Below are positions 11,275 through 23,800 of a DNA stretch of 64,000 bases, one piece after another. Source of the stretch: Ovis canadensis (taxonomy: Eukaryota > Chordata > Mammalia > Artiodactyla > Bovidae). How positions within the stretch are numbered: position 1 is the stretch's first letter; every line of letters starts with the position of its first letter. The stretch covers positions 27,382,501-27,446,500 of the forward strand of contig NC_091255.1 of NCBI RefSeq assembly GCF_042477335.2, written 5' to 3'. A program made the translations under genes and the position numbers. Under the pieces are notes generated by a model that saw only the letters and a list, made by a program, of their open reading frames with translations, was not told the DNA's origin and did no database searches.

Positions 11275-12181
11275 TAGCAATAAAACTCTATGAAATTCAA
11301 GTGAGTCTATACCAAGGAAATAGATCAGCTGAGAATTAACACCCCATAATATTATTTTAGTATAGACTCAAATTTGAAAGGAAAGAAGATAAAGATTTTA
11401 AGAAAGACGTAGCTTCTGTCTTCTGTTATTGAGTGGGACTCTGAAGGGAGATGGAATGTATACAAATAATATAAGTATACTATGCTGAAAGAACTAGTGT
11501 GCGACATGAAAAGTGCCTGCCTCCTCATGAGCAGAGTTGTGCCCCATCTTCATTCTTATCACTAACTAGTTGTATGAATGTGAGAAACTCATTTGTACAA
11601 TAGAATATTTGTTTCATCACCTATAGAATAAGGTTACATTGTATGATCTTTATGGTCTCTTGCGGCTATGAGTCTGAAAATGATTTTATGCTTCAGAGAA
11701 ATTAAATGCTAATCTCAAAGACTCCTAATTATACATTGGAGATGATTTCTTCAATATAGTTATTTTTGCAGGTAAAACTAACAAACAAAGTCACACAATC
11801 TTTTTTTTTTAATTGGCTTCGATCACAATTGCCTCAGTCTTTGAACTCTCCTACTGGCCAAAATTTGAATTTGATTTCTTTTGATTTTTGTAAAGACAGT
11901 AATAATAACACTTGCTTTCTAAATTTACCTCAAATACCCTAGTGGGAAGTTAGATGAAAGATTCAATTCCATTCAGCAAACATCTATTGAATACTAATTA
12001 CGTGCAAAATCCTAAAAATGACACCAAAATAAAGAAAGGTCATAGCCCTCAAGGAATGTAAAACCAAGTAGATAAAGTGAAGCATTATCATTATACCAAG
12101 AGGATTCATTTCAAAGGAAGGAAAAAAACAAACTCAGAAAGTAAAACAGTATGGAAGATAAAATGAACTGAATAAGAAATG
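11275..12181. other. Gene-free stretch with faint old-repeat remnants
   Basis: Weak MIR-like text near 11540-11690, and 'cagcaaacatctattgaata' at about 11975, a motif common in old L2-type remnants. Nothing coding is recognised. Confidence 0.4.
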
Positions 12182-12460
12182 AGGGCTTCCCTGTGGTTCA
12201 GTGGTAAATAATCCACCTGCCAAAGCAGTAAACAGGGGTTCCATCCCTGGGTCAGGAAGATCCCAGATGCCTCAGAACAGCTAAGCCTGGGTGCCACAGC
12301 TATTGAGCCTGTGCTCCAGAGCAACAAGTGAATTCACCACAATGAGAAAGCTGTGCACCACTAGAGAGGAACCCCTGCTCTCTGCAACTAGAGAAGAGGC
12401 CAGGAGCAGTGAAGACTCAACACAGCAAATCCATTTAAAAAATTATTTTAAAAAAAAAGG
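12182..12460 (+). mobile_element. CHR-1-like SINE
   Basis: The head 'ggcttccctgtggttcagtg' is followed by 'atccctgggtcaggaagatc', 'cctcagaacagctaagcc' and an 'agtgaagactcaacacagc' end, then an A-rich tail. This is the longer CHR organisation without a BovA body. Confidence 0.82.
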
Positions 12461-12738
12461 AAGAAAGAAATTATATGGAGAAGAGTTGAAAATCAGTCAG
12501 AAATTCTTCAGCCTAAAAGAAACGATGATCCATATGTTAGCAAGTAATGTTATCAATCATAAAATCTTGTTTTCAGATCCATTCCATCAGGGCAAGACTG
12601 ACTCAGCCAGCAGCTCAAGTATAGACAGCTTATGTTCTGTCCACAGGACTCTCTGAGGAGAAAGATGCAAATTCCAGCCAATGCTGGCACCCTCCACAAG
12701 AAGGGAGAAAGAAACAGTTGACTTAAAAAAACTGTCTC

Positions 12739-12852
12739 AGGGACTTCCCCAGTATTAATTTGTGGTTAAGACTTCTAACGTAGGGGCATAGGTTTGACCC
12801 CTGGTGGGGGAACTAAGATCCCATATGTTTCGTGGTGCAACCAAAAAAAAAG
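12739..12852 (+). mobile_element. Short tRNA-Glu-derived SINE
   Basis: 'gggacttccccagtattaat' starts it, 'gggggaactaagatcccata' follows, and it ends in an A tail at 12843-12851. Confidence 0.78.
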
Positions 12853-13180
12853 TTTTCCCGAAATCAGGCAACTGGAGACAAGAGTACAGAAGCATTTCCC
12901 AAACGAAGAAGAGAGGGGAGGACAAGAGAAACCCTTGCCTTTCATGCAGTCAGTGAAAGACAATTTTCTTCCTCCTTATAATCTCTAGTAAACGGTCACA
13001 GGCAGGGACATTTAGAAAAATGAAAATGCAAAGTTCCATCAGGAAGATAGAAATGAATGATATGAGGAAAATCTGCATCATGGCATGGAATATTCCATTT
13101 CATACTGATTTCTCCTACAGGTCCAGGACTGAGTGAACGGACAGTGTGAGTGCCTTGAGTCTGGGGTTATGGAGAGGAGG
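12853..13180. other. Gene-free stretch
   Basis: Purine-rich unique sequence between a SINE and an LTR-like block. Nothing is recognised. Confidence 0.45.
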
Positions 13181-13880
13181 GGGATGGAGGTGGGTCAACT
13201 TGAAACTGTTTACCTCTCAGATTGGGACTTGAACCCATATGACTGGGACTTGAACCCAGTCAAAACCCACGGTACCTGGTTTCAAGACCTCATGAAGTTC
13301 AGGTTCTTGTCTTATCACAGAAAGAATCCAGTGAGAGACAAAGTGATAGGTAAGAAGAGGATTTATTCAGATTCAGAGAGAAGCCCATTCCACAGACAGG
13401 GTGAGCCATCCCAGAAGGTGGGTGTGGCCTTGAAATGTGGCTTGGTCAGCTTTTATGGGCTGGGTAATTTCATGGGCTAATGAGTGGGAGGATTATTCCA
13501 AGTATTCTGGGGAAGGGCTGGAGATTTCTAGGAGTTGGGCCACTTTTTGGTCTTTTGATGGAGCCTTGGAACTGTCATGGCGCCTCTGGGTGTGTCATGT
13601 AGCTTGCTGAGAGAAGATCAAGGGCTAGAAGTCCATTCCTCTGCCCTCTTAGACCCATTTGATTCTAATTGGTTTATGCTGTGTCCTGGGGCTATGACAT
13701 TCTCTCAAAAGTTGTGCTCTGCCCCTTGCCCTCCTGTTACAAGCTCAGCAACAAGCTCTGAGAATCCTACAGAACACTGGGACCTTGCTTATCTTTTTGG
13801 ATATATTAATAATATGATAATTTCCCATAAACTGCTGGGAGGATTCTCGCTCAGAAATAGATGGAGAAACATCTAGGCTG
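13181..13880 (-). mobile_element. LTR-like block of an endogenous retrovirus, reverse orientation
   Basis: Read on the minus strand, a TATA-like 'cccataaaagctgacc' (about 13451-13466) lies about 80-90 bp before a poly(A) signal in 'ctgaataaatcct' (about 13358-13370), the U3-R-U5 spacing of an LTR. The text resembles a bovine ERV1-class LTR family as I remember it. No internal gag, pol or env reading frame is next to it, so it looks like a solo LTR. Exact ends were not resolved. Confidence 0.5.
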
Positions 13881-15651
13881 GCTACACCATTTCCCACACT
13901 TTGAGTCATTCTGAGTATAGATGTAAACTAAGATCACATCATACATCTTTGAATACCTGATACTAACATTCTGCTTATACCACACACACTGTCATACACC
14001 CCCCCCCCAAAAAAAAAGTAAAATCAGGAAGAATAGTGAAAAATTAAGACAGCAGGGTAAAGTGTAGCATTTCTAGACATTCCATCTTCAGCAAGACTAC
14101 CACAGCCAAAAAGGGTTGCCTCCAGACTTTTCCTCTGGGCTCTATTATTTTTTCCTGTATGTTCTACAATTATCGAGGTATCTTTTATTGTTTATTAGTG
14201 CCCAAGTTTATGCGTATAAATTATGCTTCTCCAGCTAAAATTTGAGTAAATTCCGTACTCTTCAAATCCAGGATCCCAGACTTCCACAATCTCAAGATTT
14301 GAAATTCCTGTCCTCACACCCAAGCACTGAAAAATTTTGGATGAAGTCTTAAGGCTTAGCCTGAGGGAGTTGTAGCAACAATAATACAAAGGTCCCCAAA
14401 GCAAAACAAACAGGCACACAAACAGATCTCCTATTGCATGAACAATGAGGCTGTTCTTAACTTTTTTGTTTGTTTGGTTTTGGTCAAAGGAGTCAAAAGA
14501 CTTTGGCAATTTTTTTTCATCTTTGAGATTTAACCATGCTAGGGAACAATAAAAAAATACTAGGAAACAATGAAATATTTGGTGTTTTGGATGTTGGTTT
14601 GTTGTTTCGATTTTCTGATCGTGATAGGCATCAAACTTCTGTTGTACAATTATTAGTGTTGTTTATTTTTTAAGTCATGTTTGTTGTTTTAAGTTAATAT
14701 TGTTTCCCTTAGTTATAGGAAGGGGACACTTACTTTCTACTCCCATCAAGGTATACATTCAGAAATAAGATCCTGCAAGAAACCTTCCTAACTTAAAGCT
14801 AATTTAGATGTTTGTAACTTCAGAGACCTATGTAGCTGCTAAGCTTAACAGCAACCCACCTGAAATGATAGCTTTTGGTGAGTATGGATTTTCCCAAAAT
14901 GCCACAATTTTGAATTGGACACATTTATGATATCAAGGGAAATATACCTACAATATCCATATGAGTAATGAAAGACTAATTACAGAAGCAGCCCACTGTT
15001 CTGCACTATCAAGTATTACATGTTCTGAAAGAGGAAAGGAAAAAAAAAAACTCACCTCCAAATGAAGTTAAAACTACCTACAATTATGTGGAGAAAAGTT
15101 TTTTTAATCTACATAGGAAAATACTATTTTATCATAAGAAGGAAAAAAGGCAAGATGCAAATTTTATATCATAGTCTAGTCCAAAATTCTAATTCTTTAC
15201 ATAGAAAATGGTTACTCTCCTTGAACAAAAGAATGTAATAATTTTGCTTCCCCTCTTAATGCTTATGTATTTCCCTGCAGTACAAGAAAATGGTATAGAA
15301 AAACACATCCTTGAGAGAGATAACTACATGAAAATGCCAGACTGTTCAATACAACATTTTGCTGAGATGTAAGAAAATGGAATAAGAGAGTATGTAAACT
15401 TTTAAAAGATTATATTTCAAGGTAGTAAATGTTGGTTCAAAAATTTCAAAAGAAATGATATCCACATAAAAAATTATGACTAAATCAGCCTTAGTAGATA
15501 ACCACTCAGCAGCAATGTTTTCTAAGTAACTCAAGAATGAGATTCATTCTTTTTAGTGTTGGATCAGCTTTGTTTTGGAAGTCAATGCTTTCTAGAACTA
15601 TTCTTTATGATTTTGAATATACACATTCTTATGTTGTTTTTTATAGTTCTT
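13881..15651. other. Gene-free AT-rich stretch
   Basis: Contains a C-run and A-run at about 13999-14017, and otherwise unremarkable AT-rich unique sequence. The 104-codon minus-strand ORF at 14195-14509 matches no family I know. Confidence 0.5.
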
Positions 15652-15988
15652 TCAGTTCAGTTCAGTCGCTCAGTCCTGTCTGACTCTCTGCGACCCCATG
15701 AATCGCAGCACGCCAGGCCTCCCTGTCCATCACCAACTCCCGGAGTTCACTCAGACTGGTTCACTCCAGTGATGCCATCCAGCCATCTCATCCTCTGTCG
15801 TCCCCTTCTCCTCCTGACCCCAGCCCCTCCCAGCATCAGAATCTTTTCCAATGAGTCAACTCTTCGCATGAGGTGGCCAAAGTACTGGAGTTTCAGCTTT
15901 AGCATCATTCCTTCCAAAGAAATCCCAGGGCTGATCTCCTTCAGAATGGACTGGTTGGACCTCCTTGCAGTCCAAGGGACTCTCACCC
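15652..15988 (-). mobile_element. BovB/Art2A 3' fragment
   Basis: Begins with reversed 'ctgaactgaactga' repeats (ttcagttcagttcagtcgct) and continues through 'catcaccaactcccggagtt' to 'cagtccaagggactctcac'. This is the 3' 330 bp of BovB. Confidence 0.9.
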
Positions 15989-16089
15989 CAATTCCTTATT
16001 TTCTAAGAGATTCTGATCTTTAAATTTTGCAGTCAGTTGGGATTACTATGTAAAAAAATAGTATGTAACATTTATGTTATACTTAGTAT

Positions 16090-16275
16090 CTGACACTTTG
16101 TTGCAGACCCTGTTCTAAACGTTTTTTGTTAATTCAATTATTCAATTCATAATTTAATGAATTCAATTCTCTAAACTGTGAAGTTGGTAATATTATTTCC
16201 ATTTTATAGATGAGAAGATTGAGGCATGGGAAGATTAACTAATTTGCCCAAGGACACATAGCTAGGAAATCTTTA
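16090..16275 (-). mobile_element. MIR SINE
   Basis: Reversed MIR hallmark: 'ccattttatagatgagaaga' then 'ttgaggcatgggaagatta' and 'aatttgcccaaggacacata'. Confidence 0.75.
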
Positions 16276-17219
16276 AAAGACTAGGAGAAAATGCATCAAG
16301 GTATTGATGGCGATTTCTTAGGGTGTGGGGTTATAAAGCGTGGTTAACAGAGATGACACAAACAGCTCTTGAATCTAGACACTGGCAGCTGTTTAAAAAC
16401 AGAGAAGACAGACTCCAGAACAGTTTAAGAGAAAACACTGGCAGGGCTTGTGGACAGACTAATGCCACACGGAGAAAGACCGGAGTCTAAAAACACTCCA
16501 GCTTCTGGCTTAGGTGACTGGTTGGACGTGTTCACTAGGGTAGGGAATACAAAAGATGAAGCAATTTTGGGAAAGAAGACTCTCTAGGTTCAGAGTCCAC
16601 AGAAGAGCCCATTAAAGTGCAAATATGTCTTCCGAAAACCGGAATCAACTTGGCTCACTGACGCTTGCATCATCCCTGCTGTGGGAATGGTTAGCTGCCT
16701 CCCAGAGGCCTAGGCCTCGGGTGAAGGAGGTAGAGGTAGGTAGATTCGGTGCGGTCTGCCTTGGCCAGTGGCCACGACACTGCTGACTGCCAGCCTCGCT
16801 GCAGCCCCGAGGAAGGCCCGGCCGCAGGGAGCAGGCAGGCAGGACAAAGGCCGCCCAGGAGGTCTCCCGCTGGGGCGGGACGCCATCCCGCCCGCCCGTG
16901 TCTCGTTCCTCAAGTCGGGTCACCTCGGCCCTTCCAAAAACCGGCTGGCTCACGTCAGAACGCTGGGGCCGGACGAACGGTGCATCGCGATGTTCCTTGT
17001 CTTCTCATTGTTTTTACCGGTGAAACCTCCAGTTCCCCAGCGCAAGAAGGCCGGGGAGGTGGCCAAACCGAGTGGAAACCTGAAATGTCTTTTTTGTTCC
17101 TTACAGTACAGTCAGTTTAAATTTCATGCAATCTTTAAGCTGTGAACTAATATGTATTATACAATTCTCGGTTTGACTTTTCAAAGGTGCTTCAACTTAT
17201 AAATATCCTGCTGGGACCC
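16276..17219. other. Upstream flank and CpG shore of WSB1
   Basis: Unique sequence that becomes GC- and CpG-rich from about 16,700. Overlapping ORFs of 100 to 125 codons on both strands follow from the base composition; none shows a domain. A divergent noncoding transcript from the WSB1 promoter is possible but is not shown by the sequence. Confidence 0.5.
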
Positions 17220-17409
17220 GAGCCAGGAAAGCCGCACAGTCCGCAGGTTCCAGCCTAGCTTTGGGGGCCTCGGCTGGCGCAGCGGGCCCTCCGCCTGCTC
17301 CGCCCCCGCGCTCTTCCGGCTACGGGTCGGGTCCCCGGGCCAACGCCCGCGCTCACCCGGAGGGACGGCGGGGCGCGGAGCCGAGGCCGTCACGTCTCGA
17401 ACGTCGAGA

Positions 17410-17417
17410 GGCGGGGC
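17410..17417 (+). promoter_or_regulatory. GC box (Sp/KLF-type)
   Basis: 'ggcggggc', about 70 bp upstream of the inferred start site and 10 bp before the CRE. A second C-rich box (ccgccccc) lies at about 17441-17448. Confidence 0.6.
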
Positions 17418-17426
17418 ATAGCGCTA

Positions 17427-17434
17427 TGACGTCA
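17427..17434. promoter_or_regulatory. Palindromic CRE (CREB/ATF site)
   Basis: A perfect TGACGTCA in the CpG island, about 50-60 bp upstream of the inferred WSB1 start site. This is the position at which CREB/ATF sites are usually active. Confidence 0.7.
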
Positions 17435-17473
17435 CGAACCCCGCCCCCGGCCTCCAGATATCCCCCGCGCCGC

Positions 17474-17484
17474 CCGCCATTTTG
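17474..17484 (+). promoter_or_regulatory. YY1-type element at the likely start site
   Basis: 'ccgccattttg' is the reverse of the YY1 consensus AAnATGGCGG. Elements of this kind sit at or just downstream of start sites in many TATA-less promoters, which supports transcription starting close by. Confidence 0.65.
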
Positions 17485-17769
17485 TCTCCAGTGTCTCGTT
17501 TGCTCTCGGAAGCGTGCAGGGAAGTGTCTTCCTTCGTAGGCGGGAGGACGGGACCAGCATCTATTGTCTGGGTTTAACTCCGTAGTTCGGTCAGAGGCCT
17601 CCCAGAGCTTTCCCGGGGCAGTCGGCAGAAGCCTCTGCGACCGTCCCGCCCCTCCCCTCTGTCCCCGGGACCGGGAGGGACCCAGCCCGCGTCACGCCCC
17701 TCGGCGCTCGCCTTAACTCTCTGTCGTTGCGTCCGCATCGCGCCCCCGGAATCAGACGGTATCCCATAG
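17485..17769 (+). other. WSB1: WSB1 5' UTR (inferred extent)
   Basis: The start is inferred from the promoter motifs. No ATG occurs between the inferred start site and 17769, so the coding ATG is the first one met by a scanning ribosome. The -3 position is T and the +4 position is G, which is only a moderate Kozak context. Confidence 0.6.
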
Positions 17770-17809
17770 ATGGCCAGCTTTCCCCCGAGGGTCAACGAGA
17801 AAGAGATCG
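17770..17809 (+). CDS. WSB1: WSB1 coding exon 1
   Basis: Encodes MASFPPRVNEKEI plus the first base of Val14. The donor is 'gtgagg'. It is the only coding exon in the CpG island. The exon ends in phase 1. Confidence 0.95.
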
Positions 17810-20800
17810 GTGAGGAATGGGACGGTGGGTGAGGGGTGCTGGCGAGCGCGCGGGGGCGACGGAGAGGCAGGGACTCCCCGGAGGAGGGTGAGTCTGAGGA
17901 AGAACAGTGAGTCGGGCTCGAGCCCTGGAGCGAAGAGGAAGGAAGCTACCCTGCGGGTGGGTGTCGCCGAGGGTAAATGGGATCAGAATTGAAGCGGCGC
18001 CTACTGTGCGCTTGGCAGGGAGGGAGGCGGCGCGCAGAGGAGGCAGACAGGACCGGAGAGCCGAGTGGCGAGAGCTGCAGGGATCGTGTGGCCGGGGCGG
18101 ACATGTCCCCCCCACCCTAGTTTTTTTCGCCGGCGGTCTGAGCAGGGCCGTTCTCCTGGATCTCTCTTGGTTAAGGGCCTGGGGCGTCGAGTGGGCAGGG
18201 GAGGGCTGGGCAAAAGATCCGGCTCTTAAAAAGTTTCCGATGAAGAGAAGTATACTTGTCTGTTCCGAGCTATTATTAAAGGGCGGGTCATCGTGTATAC
18301 GAACAACTATAAAGAGGAATGCAGCTATCAGCCTGGAAAAAATGTTTTTAAAAATGGTATGGTGTTCAGAAGGGCAGCAAGCTCAGGGGAGGAGACTCAG
18401 TTATCTTTCATATAGGGAGGAGCAGGGTGATTGGGTGGAGTGACCGGAGAAAAGCTGACTTAGAGAAGAGCGAACTCTTGAAAAGGCTGTCTGGAAACTG
18501 GCTTAGTGGCCAAGCTGAAGACAGGCCGGTAGATGTTGAAGGTCCCCGACCTACCCCAATGACTCACTTGAAAGCACCTTACATTATCTAAATCCTCTCT
18601 TAAGGTAAAATACCTTAAAGTGGAATCACTTTAAGGGGAATTGAGGTTTGACTGTTTAGTAAACATTGAACTTATCGTATTATATACGTTATTTAAATAT
18701 CTGCAGTTTGCGGAATTCCCTGGCGGTCCAGTGGCTAGGACAGGGCGCTTTCACTGCGAGCCCTGGGTTGGATTCCCTGGTCGGAAACTAAAGATCCCAC
18801 AAGATCCCGCAGGGCAGCCAATATATATATGTATACGTCTGTATACATGTAATAATCATAATACATTTATCTACGGATATGCAGTTTTTACTTTAAAAAA
18901 TGAAATAGATTTAGCATCTCCCCACCACTGTGTGTTAAATGAAAATTGGAGGTAGCTACTAAGCAGAGAGCATTTGCATTTCCTTGTTGTTCAACTAAAT
19001 TGGTGAACATTTTTGAATATTTGGAGGAGGTTTTCTAGAGAAAGGAAGAAGCTAAAGTAGCCAAAAGGCCCTCTATCCTGTGTGTGGGTGAAGTTTTATA
19101 TCTAGAGGCAGCTATCTTAGAATTCCGGTCTTTTGTTCTCTTAGGGATAAGGGTGACTGGCAGGTTAGGAGGGACTTTACCCCTGGTTTTAATAACTATT
19201 TTAAACATACAGAGAAGACAAAATTCATGTCTAGTTGTTAAAACTGGAATATAGAAGTCAAAAGTTCTTATTCTCAGTCCAGTGGGGTTTGTTTCTTTCC
19301 TACTTACAGTGACTCTGAGGAGTGATTTGCCTTTCTTATATCTGTATTTTACTTCATCTTGAATCATTTTGAAAACTTTCCAATCCTCTCTTCTATGGAT
19401 TGGACAGTGCTTCTTAGCATACCAGCATGAGGTGGAACCACCCACTAAGTAGCTTTTTAAATTATTTTTTGCGTGTTTAAGTCTCAGTGTTACTTCCTGG
19501 TTATAGTGTAAAGTTACTAACTAGATGCCAAATATCTAAAAGAACTTTTGCCTTTTGTAAACTTTCTAAGTCTGGGTTTTTGTTTCTTTGTTTCTTTTTA
19601 AAACAAGTACTGAAAGAGGAGGCAAGATTCCATGATTGATGAAAGAAGTCTATATGACAGGCAGTTACTGCCTAGAGCTACAGCGCTCTTTCACAAGGCT
19701 GTGCCACAGATCCTCCCTTTATGGTTATGAAATTGCAGGGAAGAATGTGGAGGAGCTGAATCTGGTTTGCTTGGTTGAGCAGTGACTCAGATGATGTGTA
19801 TAGTGTTGTATCTTATGGCCAGCTTCCCTGGCAGGCAGCCTTTCCCTTATACAAAGCTGTTACATCATACTGTCTTAGGATACTAACATTCAGCAGTTGC
19901 AGGTCATATATAAAAGTTCAAGAGATTTTTTTCTTCGTTATAAAGTTTGTGCTAGTGTATAATGTACCAGTAAGTATTTAAATTATTTAGTTAAATGCAG
20001 TGATCATTTTATATATCTTGTTAATAAGCAAAGAAGCACAGTAATTATTAGCTAAATACTTGTAATGGTATAGTGTATTTATTTGGCAGTATTTGTTGAG
20101 GGTGGCCCTATAAGTACATTCATCTAGTTTAATCAGAGGCTTTCTCTTTTTAAGAAAATACTCGCATGTTTTTCAGTTGAATTTTAGAACTTGTGTCCCT
20201 TATTTGTGAACTTCAATTTTTTTTTTCCTCCTAAAATTTGTGGATTCTAAAAGATAGATGTGGTTAAAGAGAAGCCCCCCCCCCCACCTCCACTTTAGAA
20301 AAAAAATGGGCAGAGGTTGCAGATCACGGGGCCAGGCACAAAAATGATGATAAGAGTGTGGGCTTGAAGGCATGGAGGGGGGCATGAAACAGCAAGCCTT
20401 CTCTAAAATCGTTTGTGTGTGTGTTGTCTGACTGCTGCACAACTTTTGGGCTCTTAGTCCCTGACCAGGGATTGAACCCTGGCCCATGGCAGTGAAAGCC
20501 CAGAATCTTAACCACTAAGCTACCAGGGAATGCTGTCATTTGTATGCTTTAAAAAATTCTGCAGGCATCAAGAGTGTCACTGGTTTGTGAATTGTATATT
20601 AAAGTCATGTTCCTGCCAGTGAAATTGTTGCTGTTTTGATATAAGTGGGGCAAGGGCATTGGGGGGGGTGGGGCAGAAATCTGCTTTTGATTAAATCACA
20701 CCTGCAATAATGTGTTAGTTGAAAAGGTTCCACTGTTTTAAGGGCCATTATTAAGTGGAATTTATCCAGAACAGTATGAAAGTGAAGGTAGAGAATGGAC

Positions 20801-23800
20801 TTGAAACCATGCAATCTAAGGGATGACTGAAAACTCACCAGATTTTATCAATGGTGAAAAGATTTAGTTCCTGATGTCATGACTGTCTTCAATATATGAA
20901 TGTCATGTGAGCGCAGGATCTCTTATTCTCTTTGATCAGACACAAGACTGAGTGGGTGGAGTGGCAAGAAGGAAGATTTTGAGTCATTAAAAGGAAATAT
21001 TCTGATAATCTCAGCTATGCCAGAATAGGTGCATATTTATGAGTATCAGAGGAAAACAGATTTCAGTTTTGTCTTACTTTTTAAACCACATCCCATTTGT
21101 TTAATGTGGCAAAGAATTGGGCAAGGAAATAGTTAAGTCACTTAAGAATGGGAATTTATACATGTGCTTTCATATTTGCTCAATAAATATTTGCTGAGCC
21201 CCTGTCGCATGCCAGATGCTCCGCTCTCTGTTGGCAAAGCATACATTGAGACTATGAGTACATTTTGGGGGTTTGTGTAAGTGTATCTGCTTTTGCAGTA
21301 AGAGTATCAGTGGCTCTCATTTGAATTGCAATACATAGACTACGTTGTTGGAAAGTTTAAGCCCAAAACATAAAAAATAGATTACAGAGTTGACCACAAA
21401 GCGAACCACAAAATAGATAACAGGAAACTAAACTGAAGGTAACTTACAACTGAAAAGGGAGAGTAGCAGAATTTGAAATCAAGACGAGCCCAAGACAGCA
21501 GTGGCGACAGGCTTAAGAAGATCCTGTCCCAGAATCGAGGAAATAGCACCCACATTTGCATGTGCGCAAAAATAAAAATACATGAAATTGTTCCACTTTT
21601 TTGTCCTTAAAAACCAAAAGAATTACTTCCATTTGGGGATCAGTTTGGTGGCCCATTAGGAAGATACTGAGGACCACTATTTGAGAATCACAAATATAAT
21701 GCATTTTATTTTTTGCTTGTTTGGCTGTGCCACTTGTCATGTGAGCTCTTAGTTCCCCAGCCAGGGGAACCTGCCCCCTGAGTGGAAGTGCAGAGTCCTA
21801 GCCACCATATCACCAGTGAAATCCCTATAATGCATTTTAAAGTACACGTTGGAGGATTTTTTGATTTTTGTGACCTGAAAAAGATAAGAATATTCTTGTC
21901 TGACTAGACCATTCATTTGATAGTGCTTCCATTGAGTAGTGATATAATACTATACTTTATAGTGGATTATGGGTTTTGAAAGCTGCTGTTTGCAGAAGAT
22001 ACTTTTCCTGTAGAGCAACTTTGGTTTCTTGAATTTTAAATGTTAGTAATTTGAAGAAAACAAGGCAGGGGCTTCCCTGGTGGTCCAGTGGCTAAAACTG
22101 TGCTCCCAATGCAGGGGGCCCCGGTTCAATCTGGGAACTAGATTCCACGTGTCTCAACAAATATGGGAGATCTCACATGCTACAACTAAGATCTGGCACA
22201 GCCAAAAAAAAAAAAGCATAAAGCTGTGTGAAAGTCAGGACTTCAGTAATTGCTAGCCCTGAGAAATGATTACTTATTTTTATTTGACCAGGTTTTTTTT
22301 TTTTTCCTTAATTGAAACTTTCTTTAAAAGTTCTTGATTTGGAAAATTTTAGGAAAATCACTTCGCCAGAACTTATAAAGATGTTTATGATCATCAAGGG
22401 ATCTTCATGCAGCCTCTCTCTCTTCAAAGGGTAGAATGCAGAACTTGGTGCCTAAAAGAGGGGGGAAAGTCAGTGGAGTTGAGTGAATGCCAAAGTAATA
22501 CGGATACAGTCTCAAATTCATTGTTGTTATACACAATGTCTTGTATTTTTTCTTTTAGTGAGATCACGTACTATAGGTGAACTTTTAGCTCCAGCAGCTC
22601 CTTTTGACAAGAAATGTGGTCGTGAAAATTGGACTGTTGCTTTTGCCCCAGATGGTTCGTACTTTGCCTGGTCACAAGGACATCGCACAGTGAAGCTTGT
22701 TCCGTGGTCCCAGTGCCTTAAGAACTTGTAAGACTCTTCTTTTTTGTATTTTGTATCTATCTGTAGGATTTACTTTTTTCTGTGTGGACTAATACAGTTA
22801 TTTCGTTGTTTTATGTTATTCTTTTGAAGACTGTTTTACATATGTTTTGATCATAAGCTGAATGTATTTGTTAGAAAATCTGTGGAAAGAATTGTCTAGC
22901 CTTAATTATATATTACAGAATATTTTCTCAGATAGTTTGGTGTTTTTCTTTTCCATATAGTAAAAGGCAGATTAATTGTGCCTTGATAGTGTAGTTTCTA
23001 AAATGTGTGTGAGCCACCAGGGAAGTCCCTGGCGGCTCAGGTGGTAAAGAATCTGCCTGCAGTCAATCCCTGGGTTGGAAAGATCCCCTGGAGAAGGGCA
23101 TGGCAACCCACCCCAGTACTCTTGCCTGGAGAATTCCATGGACAGAGGAGCCTGGCGGGCTACAGTCCGTGGGGTTGCAGAGTCAGACATGACTGGGCAG
23201 CTAGCACACGCACGTAGTGTCATTCCTAAACTGTGTGCCTGAATTTAAAGTCTTTCCCTTCTTCTTGCGTCTAGTTCACCTTCATGGTTTTATTCATTAA
23301 TGTCTTTATTGCTGCTGATTATTATGGCATTTAGACAGTTTTCTGGTGTCAGCTTGACAATATGTTCTCAGAGTTTTCTGTTTTCTGCTTGTTTTATACT
23401 TTTGGGTTAATGAAAAGAGCCCTAATTAATATAGGATTCTACATCAATAAGGATATATTGAAACACATTTGAAATGACAAAATTACAAATTGCTTTTTAT
23501 TGTTGAACTTTTTCTTAGACACTGAGGATTTTGGTCTGAATTTATTTGGTCATGCCCACATAGCTAATAGCAGATTTTCCCTTTCCCATCTATAAGGATT
23601 CTATTGTTACTCAGTATTACTATAATAATATGGAAGTTATTTTAGCAAACACTTATTAGTATCCACAGGAGTCCAGAATAAATAATAACTAGATGACAAT
23701 CTGGCTTTTTTTTTTTTTTTACCAGTCTCTTGCATGGCACCAAGAATATCACCAATTCAAGTGGTTTAAGATTATCAAGACAAAACAGTGATGGTGGTCA

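Larger units (their letters stand above)
17220..18130. promoter_or_regulatory. WSB1: WSB1 CpG-island promoter
   Basis: A dense CpG block covers the first exon and the start of intron 1. There is no obvious TATA box. It holds GC boxes, a palindromic CRE and a YY1-type element just upstream of the likely transcription start, which I infer at about 17,485. This is the layout of a broadly expressed, initiator or YY1-type promoter. WSB1 is reported to be hypoxia-responsive; RCGTG cores occur at 17512-17516 and, reversed, at 17693-17697, but 5-bp matches are too short to call. Confidence 0.85.
17810..22558 (+). other. WSB1 intron 1
   Basis: The longest intron, 4,749 bp. Its first 320 bp are still CpG island; the 178-codon ORF there (17907-18443) is a composition effect. 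It holds four short tRNA-derived SINEs (listed separately), a 12-C run at about 20274-20286 and a 9-G run near 20661. No RNA gene is recognised. Confidence 0.9.

Noticed and set aside
17512-17697. Hypoxia response elements in the WSB1 5' UTR
   Set aside because: Only 5-bp RCGTG cores occur, expected by chance in CpG-rich DNA; no extended consensus or ancillary site is seen.
16645-18443. ORFs of 100 to 178 codons on both strands around the WSB1 promoter
   Set aside because: They lie in CpG-island DNA where stop codons are rare, show no domain, and conflict with the clear WSB1 exon 1 and intron 1 structure.
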